The notes beneath the pieces are model-generated. The model was given only the letters and a program-made list of their open reading frames with translations. It was not told the DNA's origin and did no database searches. From Plecoglossus altivelis (taxonomy: Eukaryota; Chordata; Actinopteri; Osmeriformes; Plecoglossidae), in NCBI GenBank assembly GCA_036571765.1, contig BROE01000020.1, forward strand, positions 17,028,406 through 17,092,405: DNA of 64,000 nucleotides, given 5' to 3'. Below, piece after piece: positions 58,526 to 64,000 of the stretch (position 1 is its first letter; each line of letters begins with the position of its first letter). Position numbers and translations under genes: made by a program.

Positions 58526-59164
58526 CGCACGCACGCACGCACGCACGCACACAAAAACACCTTTTCTTCCTCACATGGTTCCAGCTTGACATCATTTCCA
58601 CTGCTCTTCTGCAGCTTAGGGAGCAGCCGTGTGTGTGTGTGTGTGTTTGAGAGAGACAGAGGGAGAGATAGAGAGAGAGGGAGAGAGAGATAGAGAGACA
58701 GAGGGAGAGACAGAGAAAGACAGAGAGACAGACAGTCAGAGGGAGAGACAGACAGAGGGAGAGATAGAGACAGACAGAGAGAGAGAGACAGAGACAGAGG
58801 GAGATATAGAAAGAGACAGAGAGATAGAGAGACAGAGGGAGAGATAGAGAGACAGAGAGAGCTAGAGAGACAGAGAGACAGACAGAGACGGAGGGAGAGA
58901 TAGAGAGACAGAGGGAGAGAAAGAGAGAGAGACAGAGAGAGGCAAAACATTATCATAGGATGTAGAAGGTTCTCAAGGCCACTTGAGCTCTGAGTGATTA
59001 GTCAAGGTTTATATGGCCCAACCACTGACTGACCTATCCCCAGGGCTGCCACCTGGATGCTAATGGAGAACAACTGGCAGATCACCGATGTCACTTCCTG
59101 TGGTGACAGGAAGAGTGTGCTGTCAGACAGGCCGCTAAAAACTGACAAGTAGGGCTGCTCATCA

Positions 59165-60190
59165 GAACAGGCAAAGACACACACACAAGCACAGACACAC
59201 ACAGACTATCAAAGACACACACACAAGGACAGACACACACAGACTATCACAGACACACACACAAGGACGCACAGTACACAGACTATCACAGACACACACA
59301 CAAGGACAGACACACACAGACTATCACAGACACACACACAAGGACAGACACACACAGACTATCAAGACACACACACAAGGACAGACACACACAACTAATC
59401 ACCAGACACACACACAAGGACAGACACACACACACAAGCACAGACACACACACAAGGACAGACACACACCGACTATCACAGACACACACTCAAGCACAGA
59501 CACACACAGACTATCACAGACACAAACACAAGGACAGGACACATCATACTATCGACAGACACAGACACACAAGGACAGACACACACAGATAATCAAGACA
59601 CACACAAGGACAGACACACACAGACTATCACAGACACACACACAAGGACAGACACACACACACAAGCACAGACACACACACAAGGACAGACACACACCGA
59701 CTATCACAGACACACACTCAAGCACAGACACACACAGACTATCACAGACACAAACACAAGGACAGACACATGCATACTATCACAGACACACACACAAGGA
59801 CAGACACACACAGACTATCAAAGACACACACACAAGGACAGACACACACAGACTATCACAGACACACACACAAGGACAGACACACACACAAGGACAGACA
59901 CACACAGACTCTCTCACAAACACACACACAAGGACAGACACACACACACACAAACAGACAGAGAGAGAGAGAGAGACTCTAACAAAGACACGCACAAGGA
60001 TAGACAGACACAGACTCTCTGACAAACACACACAAGCACACACACTCAGACTCTCACAAAGACACACACAAGCACAGACACACAAAGACTCCCACAAGCA
60101 CACACAGATTCTCTCACAAGCACACACAGAGACTCTCTCACAAGCACACACAACAGACTCTCTCACAAAAAAAACACTCCAACTCTCACA
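59165..60190. repeat. minisatellite, about 32-38-bp unit, 1 kb
   Basis: About 28 copies of AAGGACAGACACACACAGAC with TATCACAGACACACACAC. Higher-order blocks repeat: 59,390-59,560 resembles 59,600-59,770. Confidence 0.93.
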
Positions 60191-61689
60191 AACACACAGA
60201 AGATGGATGAGAGAAGGTCCACAGGATGTCAGCTGTCTACTTCAGTGTCAGCATGGCTGCTGTGACCAGCAGGCTGTAATCTGTGTTACTGCTGTCTTCC
60301 ACCACCCATTATCATATAGGGGAGATCCAATCTCTCCGGAGCAGTACCCGTGAATACAGAGTCCAATCATACACTTGCATAATACTCTTCAACTGTTACT
60401 TGGTTACGTTCCGAACATTCTAAGTGCCTCCCCCGAGCACAAGTCATTTAGTCTGGCTGGGAATCGGCGTTCAGCAACTACGCTGTTACGTGAACGTCTT
60501 TTCCCCAAACCGATCATAATTGTTAAATTAATCTACATTAAATCCATGATTTGGTGGGGGGGGGGCATTTGGGGGAGGGGGACTCAATGAACATTTACAT
60601 ACTGTACTAGATGTCCTGTTCAGTCATTGGTAGATGAGAGATGGAGGGAGGGAGATGGTTGAAGAGGGAGAGAGGGAGACAGAGAAAGAGATAGAGAGAT
60701 GGTCGAAGAGTGATGGAGATGTTTACCAAGGCGACATCTCATTCATTACATCATGTTAGGGTTGAAGGCTGTGTGAGCTCGAGGGTTTGCAATGTGCATG
60801 CATGTGCCCTTCACTGTGTGTGCGTGTTCATGTGAGGGTGTGTGTGTTCATGTAAGGGCGTGTGTGTTAATGTGAGGGTGTATGTGCATGTGTTAATGTG
60901 TGTATGTGTGTGTTCATGTGAGAGTGTGTGTGTTAATGCAAGTGTGTGTGTGTGTGTTAACGTGTGTATGTGTGTGTTCATGTGAGAGTGTGTGTGTTAA
61001 TGTGAGGGTGTGTGTGTCTGTTAATGTGACAGTGTTTTGTGCATTAAACATGCATTTATAGGCATGTGTGCTGGCAAGTGTAAGTGTGTGCACTGGTGTG
61101 TGTGAGTGTTTGTGCGCTGGTGTGTGTGAGTGTGTGTCCTTCAGTTCCCACAACTCACAATGGATTTTTTTATCATCATCCCAGTGTCCAACTCACATGC
61201 AGGAGAGGAAATGAATTATTGAAATGCTTTTAGATGCTTTACTACAGGATGGGGTTAAAATCATATCTAACCTCTCTAGCCCAATAACACACTCCCTCAC
61301 TCCCTCACTCCCTCCCTCACTCCCTCCCTCACACACACAAACACACTCTCTTGCTCTCACACCCTACCCCCAGCCCTCCAGTGACGTTTCAGAGAGAGCT
61401 GGCCTCATGCATGGCTGAATCTCAGCATCTCTCAAGGGTCACATTCCTGGACGACTCAGCTCCAAGGCCAGCACCCTGCTAATGGCTGCAGGAACTGACG
61501 GAGCAGGGGGGAGAGGGAGGGAGGGAGGGTGGGGGGAAGGGAGGAGGAGGAGGAGGAAGGGGAGGGGGAGCATGCAGGGAAGGAGGAGGAAGAGGAGGGG
61601 GAGGAGGAGCATGCAGGGAAGGAGGAGGAAGAGGAAGAGGAGAAAAGGAGTAGAGGGAATGGTCGGAATTATACCTAGCTGCACAATGA

Positions 61690-61920
61690 CTACAGCCCCA
61701 GACCAGTACTCTAGAACCAGACCAGTACTCTAAAACCCGACCAGTACTCGAGACCCAAACCAGTACTCTAGAACCAAACCACTACTCTAAAACCAGACCA
61801 GTACTTTAGACCCAAACTAGTTCTCTAGAACCAGATCAGTACTCGAGACCCAGACCAGTATTCGAGACCCAGACCGATACTATAGAACCAGACTAGACCA
61901 GACCAGTACTCTAGACCCTG
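61690..61920. repeat. minisatellite ACCAGTACTCTAGAACCAG
   Basis: About 12 imperfect units of 18-20 bases of CCAGTACTCTAGAACC. Confidence 0.9.
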
Positions 61921-61939
61921 ACTAAAGCTCCAGCCTGGT

Positions 61940-62300
61940 TAGACAGCAGCTTGGGATGATTGATTGGAGGCCCTTTGACCAGTCGCTGAAACCTGATTGG
62001 ATTAGATGTGCCTTCATGCAGCAGTGCTAAATCACGATAGGCCACGTGTCGGTCATAGACGATGTCAAGGACAGAACGGGCGGTAAAACTCTCTTCCTGT
62101 TTCTCGTTCTTAACGATGACCACTGCCGCTGCCCTGGAGGGAAGCGCCTCGGAACCCGGCGGCGATGCGATGATGTCATAGGCGCGGTGCGATGGCTGGG
62201 AGCGAGCGAGGAAGCGGACGAGAGAGGCAGGCCTCTAAGTCCGGGTGACACCAGGCTCTATTTAAAGGCTGAGCGTGTTGGGGGAGGGGGAACTACAGAA
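61940..62300. promoter_or_regulatory. CpG-rich promoter-like block
   Basis: CpG-dense sequence (62,050-62,240) with a CRE/AP-1-like TGATGTCAT near 62,173 and a TATA-like TATTTAAAG near 62,260. Two ATTGG (inverted CCAAT) boxes lie nearby, between 61,960 and 62,005. The elements could serve either strand: pcbp4 on the - strand, or an unseen gene on the + strand. No linked exon could be proved. Confidence 0.4.
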
Positions 62301-62521
62301 ATGTAGTCTGTCAAACGATCCTCCCCACGAACTTCTCCTCATCTCTTCTCCTCTCCTCTCCTCCTGTCCTCATCCCTTCTCTTTTCCTCTCTCCTCTCCT
62401 GTTATTGTCTCTTTAATCTTCTTTTTTTTCTTCTTCTCCTCTTCTCTAGTCTCCTCTCGTCTCCTCTCTCAGTACCACTGACCACTGTAATTACGGAAGC
62501 TAATGCTAGGATGCTAGGCTG

Positions 62522-62605
62522 CTAGCGCAGGAAACGAGCTCCCAGCTCCTCATTAGTGAGGCTGGATCGTGCTCCAGACAGGCAGTCTAAGTACCACCAG
62601 TCACC
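62522..62605 (-). CDS. exon-like segment, possible last exon of an unrecognised gene
   Basis: After a CATCAG acceptor the - strand reads GDWWYLDCLSGARSS then LTNEELGARFLR and a TAG. It would join in phase 0 to the segment at 62986-62916. I do not recognise the protein. Fewer than 30 codons in a repeat-rich area could be open by chance, so this is a weak call. Confidence 0.22.
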   Translation of the reverse strand, partial: GDWWYLDCLSGARSSLTNEELGARFLR

Positions 62606-62915
62606 CTGATGTCTGAGGGGGAGGGACGGAGGCAGGGAGAGAAGGGGACAGAAAAGAGACGGTTGAGAAAAAACGAGGGAGGCTTGACAATGCTGGGAGT
62701 GTAAGAGAGAGAGAGAGAGAGAGCGAGAGAGTAAGAAAGAGAGAAAGAGAGAGAAAAGGAGAGAAAGAGAGAGAAAAGGAGAGAAAGAGAGTGGAGGGAG
62801 GGCTGACATAACTCAAGCAGGTGTTTGGAACTGTTGTTCAGAGACGGTATTTGGAAATTGTTGACCCTGGTCTGCCCGAGACTTGCCCGCATGTGTAAAG
62901 CTTGTGAATATTTAC

Positions 62916-62986
62916 CTGGCAGAGGTCTGCCATCTCCAGCTTAATGAGAGCTGTATCTATGAAGGGCCGAGTGGGCTTATAGCAGT
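62916..62986 (-). CDS. exon-like segment of an unrecognised gene
   Basis: On the - strand, from acceptor CTTCAG to donor GTAAAT, the reading is CYKPTRPFIDTALIKLEM then ADLCQ. It ends in phase 0, matching the segment at 62605-62522. It looks protein-like in composition but matches no family I know. It may be the end of a gene lying to the right of the window. Confidence 0.25.
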
Positions 62987-64000
62987 CTGAAGTGTTTGCT
63001 TAAGTAGACCAGCCAGTCAGAAGGCATGTGTATGAGTGCATGCACCACTGTACAGTGTGTGTTCAGTCGCAGTGTTTGTGTGGTGTGTGTGTGTATGTGC
63101 GTGTGTCTGCATGTGTGTGTCTTCTGTACGTGGGTGTGTGTGTGGGGGGGGCGGAGTGACAGATAAATGGCAGTTGTGACCTTGGCCACTTGAGGGCCTC
63201 CTGACCAAAAGAGATTTATGGGGAGTTTGTGAAAGAGCCAGCCAGCCAGCCAGTCACACAAACACACACACAAACACACACACACCCAGGCACACACACA
63301 CACATACACCCAGGCACACACACACACACACGTACACACACACACACACACACTGTCACCAGCCATGTCTACAGTTCTGGCTCTGCACCACGCTGGCAGA
63401 GGAGAACATGTGCTGCATACACAGATGGACAGGCATGCACACACACATACATACACACACACACACACACAGACATACACAGACATACATAGACATACAC
63501 ACACACACAGACATACACAGACATACACACACACACAGACATACACAGACACACACACACACAGACATACACAGACATACACACGCACACACACACAGAC
63601 GGACGGGCTCAACGTGGGCTTGAAAACACAGACATGTTTGTCTACTGGATGTATGTATGCTCACATTCAACACACGAGAGAGAAAGAGAGAGAGAGAGAC
63701 AGAGACAGAGAGAGACAGAGAGAGACACAGAAGGAGAGAGAGAGAGAAAGAATACACAAATGAGCAATGTTCCATTGCCGAGAGAGAAGGAAGGAGACAC
63801 AAGACATGATTTACACTTTGTGAGAAGAATGAAATGACTGCCTTGGGCAGGCTGGTGTTCTGCAGCCTGGCACTGGGCTACAGTCATTAGCTAGCCTGCT
63901 CCACTGCCTGGGTGGTGATCATGTCAACATCAGAGTGGTGACATTTACTAACATGAATAATTTGAAGAGAGAGACCGAGAAAGCAAGAGAGAGAGAGAGA

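Larger units (their letters stand above)
56622..64000. other. upstream flank of pcbp4, mainly repeats
   Basis: No certain gene. CA repeats at 57130-57640, 58010-58085 and 63255-63600; (CT)n/(GCAC)n at 58470-58550; GA tracts at 58645-58940 and 62700-62795; CA minisatellite at 59165-60190; TG minisatellite at 60800-61140; GGA tract at 61500-61665. The promoter-like block near 62 kb and two exon-like segments at 62.5-63.0 kb are listed separately. Confidence 0.6.

Noticed and set aside
61911..62123. 70-codon frame on - (MVIVKNEKQEESFTARS)
   Set aside because: Looks protein-like, but it covers CCAAT boxes and CpG-rich sequence, has no splice partner I can support, and runs into a minisatellite.

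Overview
The window is vertebrate nuclear DNA, almost certainly from a teleost fish. It has split genes with GT-AG introns, very dense simple-sequence and minisatellite DNA, and fish-type tRNA-derived SINE relics. It carries a stretch of the block that lies on human 3p21: dock3, manf and rbm15b on the + strand, then pcbp4 on the - strand, converging on rbm15b. Genes were recognised by reading translated exons against remembered family sequence; no alignment was run.

Layout. (1) 1-21,370: the 3' part of dock3, a Rac-activating DOCK-family GEF, cut by the left window edge. About 26 exons run from the helical region before DHR-2 to the stop at 16,675-16,677. A long 3'UTR follows, ending near AATAAA/ATTAAA signals at 21,264-21,360. 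A 27-nt microexon, a possible 120-nt cassette exon, an exon with a frame conflict, and a probable antisense solo LTR straight after the stop stand out. (2) 21,640-24,245: manf, four coding exons, 180 residues, secreted/ER neurotrophic factor. (3) 24,600-29,050: rbm15b, one coding exon, 848 residues, with a YY1-type promoter and a 1.6-kb 3'UTR. (4) 29,050-35,870: intergenic, mostly repeats, with one SINE relic and CTCF-like motifs. (5) 35,870-56,620 (-): pcbp4, 13 coding exons, 453 residues by my exon chain, three KH domains. (6) 56,620-64,000: upstream of pcbp4. It is mostly repeats, with a CpG-rich promoter-like block near 62 kb and a low-confidence pair of exon-like segments of an unrecognised - strand gene.

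The genes do not form an operon or a shared pathway. Rac signalling (dock3), ER proteostasis (manf), m6A-writer/nuclear RNA biology (rbm15b) and poly(C) RNA binding (pcbp4) are linked here only by conserved gene order. No bacterial-type system, CRISPR array, rRNA or intact tRNA gene was seen. The most unusual features are: microexons beside minisatellites; eight dock3 acceptors whose upstream tract is a TG repeat; an exact 115-bp tandem duplication in a pcbp4 intron; a solo LTR in the dock3 3'UTR; and possible regulatory elements in pcbp4 introns.
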